Position numbers and translations under genes: made by a program
From: Streptomyces sp. NBC_00576
GTDB taxonomy: Bacteria; Actinomycetota; Actinomycetes; Streptomycetales; Streptomycetaceae
Direction: 5' to 3'
DNA length: 64,000 nucleotides
Assembly (NCBI RefSeq): GCF_036345175.1
Contig: NZ_CP107780.1
Coordinates: forward strand, 8,122,001-8,186,000
Shown: piece by piece, positions 15,566 to 25,362 of the stretch
How the letters are laid out: each line of letters starts with the position of its first letter
How positions within the stretch are numbered: position 1 is the first letter of the stretch
Notes under the pieces: generated by a model
The model's input: only the letters and a program-made list of their open reading frames with translations
What the model was told of the DNA's origin: nothing
The model's database searches: none

Positions 15566-16812
15566 TACAGCTCGTCTCCCGTCAGGTCGCCTCCGAGTAC
15601 CCCCGAGAACCACAACTCGCCGAGTGGCAGGTCTCCGCTCTCCTCGACGATCGCGCGTACGTCGCTCGTGGTGATGGCGGGGATGAGGGAGGCGCCGTCG
15701 TCGTCGCGCTCACAGATCACGATCTCCTCGGGCAGGAGGCGATCCGTGAGAGCGGGGGAGTGGGTGGCGACAATGAACTGGGTGAGCGCGCTGGCCTCGC
15801 GCAATCGCTCCACGATCAGCCGCAGCGCCTGCGGATGAAGACCGTGGTCGATCTCCTCGATGCATGTGAGGGCGGGAGGAGCTGGGTCGTAGAGCAAGGC
15901 CAGGAGGCCGAGTAGTCGGACGGTTCCGTATGAGGCGTCGGCAAGAAAGGTTGGGCGGCGCAGTCCGCGCTCCAGTAGTACGACGGACACGCGTTCTGCG
16001 CTTCCGCCTGTGTGCGCGAACGTGATGTCTGCCAGCTGAGGGAGCACCGAGCAGGCGTCGTCGACCAGCCTTTGCCAGCGGTCTTCGTCTTGGCTGAGCA
16101 AATACATGAAGGCGGCCAGGTTTTCCGCCCTGGAGGACAACTTGTCGTTTCTCTGCACCAGATGAGAGAGGGTTTCGGGGCGAGAAGGCTGCCGGGCAGC
16201 GTCCACGTTCACGTCGAAGACGCGGAAGGAGGAGAGCTGGTCCGCCACCAGAGACACCTCAGTGCCGCCCTCTGTTTTGGCCAGCCGGGGCAATGTGGAA
16301 AGTCCACTGCTGAGCCGTTGGATGCCGAACTCGCTGCTGTCCTCAAACCCCGCGCTTGACCGCGTGTCGGCGACTGTGGCGCGCTCGCCCGACACGGTGA
16401 TGCGACGCCCCTTCCCCCTGGTGCGTTTGAACTGGAAGCTCTCGCTGCGGGTGAGTCGATAACGCCCGTCGTCCCGGTTGCTGGGGGCTGAGTAGCGCCG
16501 GACCTTCAGGTCGTACTCGTCGGGGGCGTTCGGGCTGGAGTGGGTTGTCCAGGTCGCCTTGAGCCGAATCCGGAGGGTGGTCGGAGGCTTGGGCCCACCC
16601 CAGAACGCGACCTCGTCGAACCCGCCCCGGGTTTCGAGGGCGGGTTCGAGGTCGGTTCTGATGATGTCGGCGAGCAGGTCGAAGACCTTGAGGACATTCG
16701 ACTTGCCGACACCGTTCGCGCCGACGAGAACTGTCAGAGGACCTAACGGGATGGTGACGTCCCGAAGGCTCCGGAAGTTCTCCACGTGCAGTTCGAGCAA
16801 CTGTCCTGGCAT
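15565..16812 (-). CDS. AAA_15/AAA_21 ABC-type ATPase of a two-gene ATPase-TOPRIM module
   Basis: A 415-residue protein starting MPGQLLELHVENFRSLRDV, the usual N-terminal strand of these ATPases. Walker A is VGANGVGKSNVL (about residues 31-42), a signature-like segment ASYGTVRLLGLLALL precedes Walker B LTCIEEIDHGLHP (D-loop included), and the switch His is in FIVATHSPALTDRL. Between them is a coiled or insertion region of about 200 residues. Family knowledge: such ATPases sense phage products and control a TOPRIM or nuclease partner. Here the partner starts on the ATPase stop codon. Confidence 0.85.
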   Translation of the reverse strand: MPGQLLELHVENFRSLRDVTIPLGPLTVLVGANGVGKSNVLKVFDLLADIIRTDLEPALETRGGFDEVAFWGGPKPPTTLRIRLKATWTTHSSPNAPDEYDLKVRRYSAPSNRDDGRYRLTRSESFQFKRTRGKGRRITVSGERATVADTRSSAGFEDSSEFGIQRLSSGLSTLPRLAKTEGGTEVSLVADQLSSFRVFDVNVDAARQPSRPETLSHLVQRNDKLSSRAENLAAFMYLLSQDEDRWQRLVDDACSVLPQLADITFAHTGGSAERVSVVLLERGLRRPTFLADASYGTVRLLGLLALLYDPAPPALTCIEEIDHGLHPQALRLIVERLREASALTQFIVATHSPALTDRLLPEEIVICERDDDGASLIPAITTSDVRAIVEESGDLPLGELWFSGVLGGDLTGDEL

Positions 16813-16885
16813 GGACGGAACCTATCGGGAGGTGTCGGGTGGCCGGGGGGACGGCGTGGCTCTCGTTGGCGCGGGTCGCTGACGG

Positions 16886-19800
16886 TCAACCATCTGCCCG
16901 GACCTTGTGGCGATCGGCGGCCGGTTCGGGTGGGGTCCAACGCCCGGCGGCAATCTCGGCATCCAGTCGGGCTTGGAAGTGCGCGTGCGCGGCTGTCATC
17001 TCGAACTCACGGTCCGCCTTGTAGAAGGGGGCCTGATAGCCGACCGGAGGCGGGGTCTGCTCAGGGGCTTCCAGATGCGCGAGGAGATCGAGGTAGTCCT
17101 GCTTCGTCTGACCGTGGCCGTAGGTGTTGAAGTCGGCAGCGATCTTGCGGCCGTTGGCGTCGAAGTACGTGGCCGCCTCGTAGTCGTGCAACTGCGGGTA
17201 TCGCGAATTGAAGATGGCGACGAGTTGGTCTGCGGTGATGCCGAGCCAGACGGAGACTAGGGCGTCGATCTCGACCAGCGCGGCCCGCCTCTCGTGCTCG
17301 GTGCGGAGAGGGGTGTTGTACTCCCAGGTTGACGTGAGGCCGGCGGCGAGCAACTTAAGACCTGGCCAGTGAGGGTTGGCCCAATCTTCGTAACCTGCCC
17401 AGCGCATGTCGAACAGCTCGGTCCAGAGGGGGGCGTAGTGGGCCGTGAGGGTGTTCAAGCGGAGAGCACGCAGGAGGAGAGCGCTCGCGAGCGGGTGTTT
17501 CGCATTGGGAGCGGGCATCTTGCGGGCCTCCGCAACGCGCAGGTCGGAACGGCCGGTGATGCGCAGCAGGTAGTCGAGCGGTAGGGAAGCCCAGAAACCT
17601 GCAGCAAGCACGGTCAGGTGGTTGTCTGGCAGGGCCATTGAATGCACCGCGTCGACATGCGCAGGACCGGGCGGGATGAGAGCTGCTTGCAGGCTGCGGC
17701 TGGTGTTGAAGGGGATCATCCTCCGCCAGGCCAGCCGGAAGTACGTAGTGAACGGCTTTCCGAGCCAGGTGTCCTGAGCTGATAGGTACATCGTCTCGTC
17801 GGTGGCCCTTACATAGTTAGTCACCGGGATGTGGCTTTCGGGAAGCTCCATAAGCGCGAGCGAGTTCCAGTCCCTGTTACTCCGGCAAGGGATTCTCGGC
17901 TCCTTCGAGAAGGGAAGCGCCGATGCGAAGTGGGGCCCTTGAAGGATGACATCCATGAGTTTCGGGACGCCTTGGTTGCCCCAGCGGATCAGCCCGTCCT
18001 TTTTAGCTCCGGACTCCTCGTATCCCCTTGAGATCATGGGGTGGTAATCAGCCAGGCTACTGGGATAGGCGGCCAGCGCCTCGATCGCTCCCTGCTCGCC
18101 GACGAGAAGCGGGTACAGCAGAGGGGTCTGTTCCGCTTTAGCTGTCGAGCCTGTCAGATCCTGCCAACTGGTCAGCAAAGCAGCGTCCACACGTACCACG
18201 CGCTCGTGATGTGGTCGGATGTCCCATGAGCCGTTGTACTTGATGCCAGGGGCTACGCCGCGTCCGTCATGGGCCAGCGAAGCAGGCAGGACCTCGGCGT
18301 CGCGGAGCTGGCTAACGTGCAAGAAGTCCGGATCTTGTGACGTGCCGTAGATGTGCATCCCAAATTGCTGGGCACGGTCAAGATCTTCGAACGCCCAGTT
18401 GGCCGAGTTCACAAAGTGTGCGTGTACTCGTAGATGGCGATACGTGGCGGCCCGGATGATGCCCTCGTGAACCCCACCGAAGTGCGTGTCCGGATGGATC
18501 ATGCCCGCACTGCCGTGTGGTGCGATGTGCTGCCACACTCGAGTCATGAAGGCCCGGTACAGGTCGCCCTGGGTGCCGACAAGGAGCGGATACGCAGCCG
18601 GGCTGCCTAGCGTGGCGACGGCCCCTGCGTGGGTGGCAAGCTCACCGAGGAGAAAAGCCTGGCCGTCCGCGTCTGTGGCCAGCACATCTTCCTTGCGGAG
18701 GTGCCATTCCGCCGCGCTCGGCTTGTCCGCCAGGACGAACCATGGCTCCAACTCCGCCAAGATCCCGTCCTCCTGCCACCGAGGCCGAACCCAAGGCGGA
18801 TTCCCCACCTGCAAGTCATACCCACCCCGCGCAAATACCTGCGCAAAGTCCAGCTCCCAGTGGAAGAACCCCTGCGCCCTCGCCACATCCCCCGCAACCC
18901 CCGCCCAAGGGAACCGCAGCTCCAGCTGCTGAAAATGCTCCATGCCCATCAAGTCTGGCAGCGCATCCTCATAAGGCTCAAGCTCCGCCAGCGATCCGAA
19001 CTCCGCCACCAGCGAGTCCGCCGGCACATCCTCCGTGCCGATGAGCGACTCGGCGAACTCCAGCCAGTCGTCCAGCCCCGCCAGCGGAACCACCGCCCGC
19101 TTCCGCACGCCCCCGATGGCCTCCTTGCGGCGCCCCGTCCGGCGGCGCTCCACCGAGGCCGCCGTCAGCTCGCCGGCGCCCGTCACCTCGCCGAACAGGT
19201 CGGTCGTCTCCCAGGACATCAGCACGCCGGACTCGTCCGCCGCCCGCAGCCCCTCAGCCACGGCCCCGGACGGGAGTTGGTCCAGCCCCCGCTCGTACAC
19301 CGCCGCCGTACCGTCCAGCAGTCCGGCCTCCTGCACAGGCCAGAACCACAGCGCGCACCACGCGTCCATCAGCGTCTTCAGGCGCCAGTACGGGGTGTCC
19401 GGTGCCGTCAGGTCGGCGACGACCTTCTCCCGCTGTACCGCGACCTCCGGGGACCGCAGCCAACCGTCCTCCGCGCCCCAGACGTCGATCCGCCGCGAGA
19501 TGTCCCGCTCGGAGATCTCCAGGCGCCGTACGACCAGTTCCCACAGGAACTCGACGCGCCGGGCCAGGGACTGAAGTCGCTCCGCCTGCTTGGCAGTTGG
19601 CGTACGCGTGATCATCTTGCGCCAGTTGCCCAGCGTGCGTGCCGTCTCCGGAGCGAGGGCTTTCGCCTCCTTCTCGGCCGCGACAGCGCCCCACTCCTTC
19701 GCGGGAAGGAGGAAGTGGTGGACGGCGTTCTCTGTGACCCGCTGCACCGAACCGCTCCGGGTCGTGCGCTCGGTCACCGTCGTCGGGAGGCCGTTCGCCG

Positions 19801-22162
19801 CCTCCGTCAGGGGGAAGCGTTCCGGGGTCGTACCTAGCCAAGCCGCCTTCTTCAGCTTCTCCGGCGGGTACACCTCGCGCCGGCCGCCGATCAGCGAGTT
19901 GCCGCGCCGCAGGTGCAGGCCGAACCACGGGGCCTCCATGCCAGGGTGCATGGTGTTGAGCCACAGGGACACCTCCGCCAGCTCCACGGCCGTCTCGTTG
20001 AGGTCGACGCCGTAGGAGTTGTGCAGGGCGACGTACGCCTTGGCCTTCTGGAGCTCGATCGCGTACTTCTCCGTGTCGATCGGCGTGCCCAGCTCCTCCT
20101 GGCGGCGCCGCAGGTACTCCGCCGCGACCTGGTTGATGGCCTCGTTGAGGAACGCGCCCGAGCCGAGCGCCGGCTCGCAGATCTTCCAGTCGAGCAGCTC
20201 GCGTGCCTCGGTCGTCGTGCCGTCCTGGTCCAGGCGGTGCTGGAGGGCCAGTTGGACCGTGACCTTGGTGAGGGACTCGGGGGTGTAGTACGAGGCGGAG
20301 GTCTGGCGGTCGCGGCCGGAGAGGCGGTAGACGAACGAGCCGGGGGTGTAGGTGACGCGGACGTCCTCTCCGGTCTCCTCGTCGCGGCGGTACACGAACA
20401 CGTCGCGCGTGTAGTCGTCGATCTTCGACTTCGGGATCAGCCAGGAACCGTCCTTCGGATCGCCGCCCTTCGCGACCTCGTACAGATCCTCGTCGTCGGC
20501 CGCGATGAACCCGCTGTACGACATCAGACCCTCGTACACGGCCCCGAGCTGGTTGATGCCGAGCTGGGCGTACGAGATGAAGCCGCCGCGTTCGCCCTTC
20601 TTGCCGCGCGTGATCATCAGCAGGCGCAGCACCTTGTAGAGGGTGGCGTTGCGCAGCCGGGTGTCCAGGAGGCGGCCTGAGCTTTCAAGGCCGGACTCGG
20701 CGTCGTCCTCGTCGGAGTCGTCGTCGTGCGGGTGTGGGATCGCGCCCAGGCCGATCAGCCGGATCGACTCCGCCTCGAACAGCTTGGAGTGCAGCGGCTC
20801 GAAACGCAGGCCCACGTCCTCGCTGGCCTTGACGGCGTCCAGCTCGATGCCGTCGTCCGTATCCACGGCCGCGGGGCCATGTGTGCGGCGGGAACGGTAG
20901 CCCTCCTGGACCTTGCGGAAGAGCAGGTCCAGGGACTCGTACAGATACGTGCCCTGCCGGGACTTCTCGTCGACGAGGTCGCGTTCGGCGATCAGTTCGC
21001 CGAGGCGGCCGAGGCCGTAGCCCTGCTGGTACTCGGGGTAGTCGGCGGGCAGGATGCCCAGCTCGGGGCGGGCCTCCGCGTAGAGCAGGAACAGGACGCG
21101 GTAGAGGTAGCGGAGCGACTCGCGGGTCAACTGCTTGCCCAGATCGGGCAGTTCGCCGATGTCCTCGGGGCGTACGCCCTGGTCGCGCAGCCGGGCCAGG
21201 ACCTCGCTCGCGATCAGCTCGACGCTGAGCCGCAGACCGTCGCGCAGTTCGCTGGAGACCCCCACCGCGTGCTTGGTGGACTTGCCGACGAGTTCCGCGA
21301 GGGGGTTCTCGCCGCCCTCCTCCGGTGTGCGCAGCGAGTCCGCGCCGAACAGGGCGGCGATCGTGTCGAGTTCGCCGCCCGCCTTGGTGTCGTTGCGTTG
21401 CAGGGCCGCGTCCAGGGAGACCGCGAGGTAGCGGCCCTCGCCCCACACCATCCGGTCCGCGAGGACGACGACCCCGCCGACCAGCAGCAGCACGTAACGC
21501 GGCGCGTCCTCGCAGGCGAAGAGGAACGAGGCGAGCTTCGAGCCCGTCGGCACGGTGTTCTGTCCGCTCAGCGGTACCGGTTCCAGGAGGCGGCCGGGGC
21601 CCTCCGGGTCGAGGGCGGCGTCCGGTTCGGCGGCCCAGCCGCAGTCGACCGCGACCAGGCCCTTCTCGGCGTGCGCCACCCGTACCTCGTACGGCTGGTC
21701 GGCGCGCGTGACCGTCATCGTGCGCGGCTTGGCGTCGTAGCCGAGGGCTCGCAGGACCTCGGCGTTCAGGGCGCGTACGCGCTCGGCCCAGGCGGGGGAG
21801 TCGTACGTCGCCGAGTCGTCCTCGGTGTCCTGGGCCGCCGCCGTACCGTCCTCGTCCTCGGGCAGCGCGAAGGAGGAACGGGCCCGGAAGTAGGGGCGGC
21901 GCAGTTCGCGCAGGCCCGCACGAGGGGTGACCGGCAGGGCGTCGGCGTCCGGCTCCCCCGAAGCCGTTCCGGATGTTCCAGACGTTCCGTCGGCCGCTGG
22001 CGAGTTGGCCGCAGTGGCCGCCCGCTCCGCCTCCGCCCTCGCCTCGTCCTCGCGCTGCTTCCAGGCGGCCAGCAGGCCCGACTTGAGGTCCTTGGGCAGC
22101 ACTTCGGCGAGGTAGTGCGCCGAGAAGTAGTCTCCTCGGTTGACCAGGGAGTCGTACGTCAT
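16886..22162 (-). CDS. Giant adenine-specific DNA methylase (Eco57I/PglX/DrmMI-like)
   Basis: A 1758-residue protein. SAM motif I is ICEPALGSGAFLNEA (about residue 670), with VDLNETAVELAEVSLWLNTM following, and the catalytic motif IV is LQVGNPPWVRPRW (about 1120), the NPPW type of N6-adenine methylases. A long N-terminal region (GDYFSAHYLAEVLPKDL at the start) and a C-terminal part with DLRVAEARKMPAP, typical of target-recognition regions in type IIG and PglX-like enzymes, surround the core. No PD-(D/E)XK motif is evident, so restriction would come from elsewhere. The gene follows the SNF2-type helicase by 60 bases on the same strand. The combination resembles DrmD plus DrmMI of class 1 DISARM, but drmA, drmB and drmC are not in the window. 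Confidence 0.85.
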   Translation of the reverse strand: MTYDSLVNRGDYFSAHYLAEVLPKDLKSGLLAAWKQREDEARAEAERAATAANSPAADGTSGTSGTASGEPDADALPVTPRAGLRELRRPYFRARSSFALPEDEDGTAAAQDTEDDSATYDSPAWAERVRALNAEVLRALGYDAKPRTMTVTRADQPYEVRVAHAEKGLVAVDCGWAAEPDAALDPEGPGRLLEPVPLSGQNTVPTGSKLASFLFACEDAPRYVLLLVGGVVVLADRMVWGEGRYLAVSLDAALQRNDTKAGGELDTIAALFGADSLRTPEEGGENPLAELVGKSTKHAVGVSSELRDGLRLSVELIASEVLARLRDQGVRPEDIGELPDLGKQLTRESLRYLYRVLFLLYAEARPELGILPADYPEYQQGYGLGRLGELIAERDLVDEKSRQGTYLYESLDLLFRKVQEGYRSRRTHGPAAVDTDDGIELDAVKASEDVGLRFEPLHSKLFEAESIRLIGLGAIPHPHDDDSDEDDAESGLESSGRLLDTRLRNATLYKVLRLLMITRGKKGERGGFISYAQLGINQLGAVYEGLMSYSGFIAADDEDLYEVAKGGDPKDGSWLIPKSKIDDYTRDVFVYRRDEETGEDVRVTYTPGSFVYRLSGRDRQTSASYYTPESLTKVTVQLALQHRLDQDGTTTEARELLDWKICEPALGSGAFLNEAINQVAAEYLRRRQEELGTPIDTEKYAIELQKAKAYVALHNSYGVDLNETAVELAEVSLWLNTMHPGMEAPWFGLHLRRGNSLIGGRREVYPPEKLKKAAWLGTTPERFPLTEAANGLPTTVTERTTRSGSVQRVTENAVHHFLLPAKEWGAVAAEKEAKALAPETARTLGNWRKMITRTPTAKQAERLQSLARRVEFLWELVVRRLEISERDISRRIDVWGAEDGWLRSPEVAVQREKVVADLTAPDTPYWRLKTLMDAWCALWFWPVQEAGLLDGTAAVYERGLDQLPSGAVAEGLRAADESGVLMSWETTDLFGEVTGAGELTAASVERRRTGRRKEAIGGVRKRAVVPLAGLDDWLEFAESLIGTEDVPADSLVAEFGSLAELEPYEDALPDLMGMEHFQQLELRFPWAGVAGDVARAQGFFHWELDFAQVFARGGYDLQVGNPPWVRPRWQEDGILAELEPWFVLADKPSAAEWHLRKEDVLATDADGQAFLLGELATHAGAVATLGSPAAYPLLVGTQGDLYRAFMTRVWQHIAPHGSAGMIHPDTHFGGVHEGIIRAATYRHLRVHAHFVNSANWAFEDLDRAQQFGMHIYGTSQDPDFLHVSQLRDAEVLPASLAHDGRGVAPGIKYNGSWDIRPHHERVVRVDAALLTSWQDLTGSTAKAEQTPLLYPLLVGEQGAIEALAAYPSSLADYHPMISRGYEESGAKKDGLIRWGNQGVPKLMDVILQGPHFASALPFSKEPRIPCRSNRDWNSLALMELPESHIPVTNYVRATDETMYLSAQDTWLGKPFTTYFRLAWRRMIPFNTSRSLQAALIPPGPAHVDAVHSMALPDNHLTVLAAGFWASLPLDYLLRITGRSDLRVAEARKMPAPNAKHPLASALLLRALRLNTLTAHYAPLWTELFDMRWAGYEDWANPHWPGLKLLAAGLTSTWEYNTPLRTEHERRAALVEIDALVSVWLGITADQLVAIFNSRYPQLHDYEAATYFDANGRKIAADFNTYGHGQTKQDYLDLLAHLEAPEQTPPPVGYQAPFYKADREFEMTAAHAHFQARLDAEIAAGRWTPPEPAADRHKVRADG

Positions 22163-22222
22163 GTCCGGTCTCTTCTCAGGGAATCACAGGTCAGGAGGTC
22201 GGGCGGTCTGGCGGGCGTCGGC

Positions 22223-25147
22223 TCAGGCCGTGGACGGCGCCGGAGAGGATGCCTCCGGGTCGGGGACCAGAACGGCGAGGACCCGCAGCAGTGGGCGGCC
22301 GGTGGTCAGCAGCGAGTCCGCGAGCGAGGCGAGCGACTTCTTCGTCCGCTCCCCGACGAGGGTGGGCTGCTCCCAGTCGCCCAGACGGGCCTTGTAGTCA
22401 TCGATGGGCTTGCGCAGCGGCTCGTCCCAGGCGTCGCGGTGCCGGTCGAGGAACTGTTCGGCGGCGGCCAGGGCGTCGGCAATGCCGGCCTCCAGCGCGG
22501 TCGTCTGTTCGCTGTGGCGCATGGGGTTCGCCATGGTCGGTCCGACCCCGGAGCGGCGCAGCAGCCCGACCATGTCGTCCTCGACCGTGCCGCCCCGCGT
22601 CACGCCCATCCACTTGACGACGGTCGGACGGCCCAACGCGTTGGAGTAGACGCCCTGCACGAGGTACGTGGGCTCGGGCACGTCGGCCGTGATGATCAGG
22701 GCCTCCTGGCGGCCTAGGCGGACCAGGACCTTGTCCGTGAGCCACTCCACCACCGGATGCAGATCCGTGAGCAGGGAGATCTCCGGCCAGCTGGACGTGG
22801 ACGACTCCCGGGCCCGCTTCAGCGAGTGCTCGGCGAGCCGGCGGTTGAAGGTCACCAACAGCCGTTCCCGCAGGCGCTGTTCGCGTACGTAGTCCAGCGG
22901 GAGCGCCTTGAGACGGTGCACCAGGTCGGTGGGCGGGCGGAACGAAAGCAGCCCCGACTCAGTATCCCGGTGCAGGTCCAGGCTGGTGGTCGCGTCGGGG
23001 AACACCTCGCGCAGTGCCTCGTCGAGGAACTCAGCGGTGGAGGTGAAGAGACGCGGCACCACCGCGTTGCCCGACTCTGTGGAGCCGGAGTCCGCCCCGG
23101 CGCCTCCGTGGGCCGCTGCCGCGGCACCGTCCTCGGCCGGCGGTTCCGGATCACCCACCGAACCGAAGAAGTCCGCCAGGAAGTCGTCCATGACCGAGTC
23201 CGCCTCCGCCTCCGCCCGGCGCGCGTCCAGCGACTCGTCCACCGTACGGCCGCGCAGCAGATCCTGGATGAGGGACTTCTCCTCGGCCTCCGCCCGGTAC
23301 AGACCCGTCACCGCTTCTGCCGAGCCCAGCTTGTCGTGCGCCTCCGCCTCGCGGTCCAGCAGCCGCTCCGCGACCACCGTGTCGTCCTTCGCGCCCTCGA
23401 CCTCGCTGGTGAGGATGAGCGCGCCGAACTGCGGCTCGTGGGCCTGGCCGTAGCGGTCGATACGGCCGTTGCGCTGCTCGATCCTGATCAGCGACCACGG
23501 CACGTCGTAGTGGACGAGGTGATGACACTGGCGGTGGAGGTTGACGCCCTCGGACGCCACATCACCTGTCAGCAGGATGCGTACGGGCGCGTCCGCCAGA
23601 CCGAAGTCCTCCACGCACTGCATCTGCTGCTCGTCCGACAGCCCGCCGTGCATCACCCGCGTCGACTCCTCGGCCGCCCTGCCCCGGAAACCGAGCGCGG
23701 CCGGAAGGACCGTACGCAGCCACTCAAGTGTCTGCACCCGCTCGGAGAACACCACGACCCGGGCGTCCGACTTCGGGCCGACCTTGACCGTCTCCCGCAG
23801 GTGCTCGACCAGCTTCGCGAACTTCGCGGAGTCCGCCTCGGTCATCCGCGCGGCCAGCTCCTGGAGCGTGCGCAGCGCGGCGAGTTCGGCCCGGGTCGCC
23901 GTCGGGTCGTCCTTCTTCTCCAGCGTCTTGACGCGCGCGGCCACCGTCGACTTCAGAGCGGCGTGCGAGGACAGGAACGACTTCAGCAGTGTGTACGGGA
24001 AAAGCGGCACGCCACTCACCGAGGTGCCGTTCTCGCCGGGCAGCCAGACCTCCGCCAGCTCCTCGAAGATCCTCTCCTCGGCGTGCCTGGCCGGGCAACG
24101 CAGCGATTCGGAGGGGCCACGATCCGCCCACTGGCCCTTCATCTGCTCGCGGACCTCGGGGCTGACCTTCGTACGGCGGATGAAGAGGTGCTCGATGTCC
24201 TGCGCGCGGTAGTGCTCCGGATCGCGGATCGCCGCCGGGTCGAGGAGGCTGATCAGCTCCGCGAACGACTTCGCGTCGCCGTTGTGCGGGGTCGCCGAGG
24301 CCAGGATCAGGGCGTCCGTGCGCGGAGCGAGGATCTGCGCGAGCTGGTTGCGCAGGGAGCCGCGGTTGATCAGGTTGTGCGACTCGTCGATGACGACCGC
24401 GTCCCAGTTGATGCGCTCCAGGTGATGCTTGTACTGGTCGGTGTTCTTCAGGGTGTCGATCGAGACGATGACCCGCTTGAAGTACGTGAAGGGGTTGCGG
24501 CCCGCCGGGATCTCGCGCTGGATCCGCTCGATACCGACCGAGTCCAGCCGTACGAGAGGGATCGCGAACCGGGTCCACAGCTCGTGCTGGAACTGCTCCA
24601 GGACGTGCTGCGGCGTGACCACCAGGATCCGCTCACCACGCCCCCGCCGGATGAGCTCGGCCAGCGTCAGCCCGATCTCCAGGGTCTTGCCCAGACCGAC
24701 CACGTCCGCGATCAGCAGCCGCGGACGCAGATTGCGGCCCGACAGGGCCAACTCGGCCGGGCGGCGCTGGTAGGGGAGGGAGTCGAGGAGGAACGAGTCG
24801 GCGAGGGCCAGGCGGCGCTCGGACTGGGGCAGCGCGGTCTTCCGCAGGACCGCCTCCAGGAAGAGACGGGAGCGGCGGAAGTTCGACGACTCGTCCCGGA
24901 CCAGCTTCGTACGGCGGGGGTCGATCAGCTCGATCGTGTCCAGGCCCGTGAAGAACACGGCCTCCTGGTCCCGTACGAAGTCGGACACGCCGACGACGTC
25001 GACCTTCGCGCCGTCGTGCTCGGTGCGCGCGGAGTTCCGCACGAGCCACACCTCGTCGCGCACAAAGACCTGAGCGCCCGCCGGAAACTGGTCCTCCCCG
25101 TCGGGGCGAGGGTCCACCGGTGCGGTGCTGCTCTGCTGGGCGGTCAC
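22223..25147 (-). CDS. SNF2-type superfamily 2 helicase (DrmD-like)
   Basis: A 974-residue protein. The GTG at 25147 is chosen because GGGAGG sits 6 bases upstream and homology-like sequence (FPAGAQVFVRDEVWLVR) begins just after. Helicase motifs: Walker A LLIADVVGLGKTLEIGL, ILVVTPQHVLEQF (Ia), VVIDESHNL (DExH box), LILASATPHNGD (III), VVVFSERVQTLEWL (IV), ILLTGDVASEGVNLH (V) and RIEQRNGRIDRYGQ (VI). This set is that of SNF2/RapA-like DNA translocases. C-terminal helical region is family-specific. It precedes the giant methylase by 60 bases and the two are surely one operon. A perfect palindrome lies about 90 bp upstream of the start. Confidence 0.9.
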   Translation of the reverse strand: MTAQQSSTAPVDPRPDGEDQFPAGAQVFVRDEVWLVRNSARTEHDGAKVDVVGVSDFVRDQEAVFFTGLDTIELIDPRRTKLVRDESSNFRRSRLFLEAVLRKTALPQSERRLALADSFLLDSLPYQRRPAELALSGRNLRPRLLIADVVGLGKTLEIGLTLAELIRRGRGERILVVTPQHVLEQFQHELWTRFAIPLVRLDSVGIERIQREIPAGRNPFTYFKRVIVSIDTLKNTDQYKHHLERINWDAVVIDESHNLINRGSLRNQLAQILAPRTDALILASATPHNGDAKSFAELISLLDPAAIRDPEHYRAQDIEHLFIRRTKVSPEVREQMKGQWADRGPSESLRCPARHAEERIFEELAEVWLPGENGTSVSGVPLFPYTLLKSFLSSHAALKSTVAARVKTLEKKDDPTATRAELAALRTLQELAARMTEADSAKFAKLVEHLRETVKVGPKSDARVVVFSERVQTLEWLRTVLPAALGFRGRAAEESTRVMHGGLSDEQQMQCVEDFGLADAPVRILLTGDVASEGVNLHRQCHHLVHYDVPWSLIRIEQRNGRIDRYGQAHEPQFGALILTSEVEGAKDDTVVAERLLDREAEAHDKLGSAEAVTGLYRAEAEEKSLIQDLLRGRTVDESLDARRAEAEADSVMDDFLADFFGSVGDPEPPAEDGAAAAAHGGAGADSGSTESGNAVVPRLFTSTAEFLDEALREVFPDATTSLDLHRDTESGLLSFRPPTDLVHRLKALPLDYVREQRLRERLLVTFNRRLAEHSLKRARESSTSSWPEISLLTDLHPVVEWLTDKVLVRLGRQEALIITADVPEPTYLVQGVYSNALGRPTVVKWMGVTRGGTVEDDMVGLLRRSGVGPTMANPMRHSEQTTALEAGIADALAAAEQFLDRHRDAWDEPLRKPIDDYKARLGDWEQPTLVGERTKKSLASLADSLLTTGRPLLRVLAVLVPDPEASSPAPSTA

Positions 25148-25237
25148 CCGCTGCCTCCCGTGTCCGTCGTCCTGTGCTGTTGTCGCGGTCGCTGCCCAGC
25201 TCGGGCCGACGTACCGCTCACGCTGTTGTACCGCTCC

Positions 25238-25261
25238 ACTTTGCCGTACGTACGGCAAAGT
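25238..25261. promoter_or_regulatory. Perfect 24-bp palindrome, likely operator of the helicase-methylase operon
   Basis: ACTTTGCCGTAC (25238-25249) is followed without gap by its exact reverse complement (25250-25261). It sits 91 bp upstream of the helicase GTG and downstream of the kinase gene's stop. A perfect 12+12 palindrome in a promoter region is typical of a dimeric repressor site. Confidence 0.7.
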
Positions 25262-25362
25262 GCGTGAACCACCCTCACTGGGACAGACCCGCAGGTCAAT
25301 GAATGAGGGCGCGACCAAGCCCGTGGAGGTTCCCGGCCTGGCGTCGGCGGGGCGTGCAGGGG

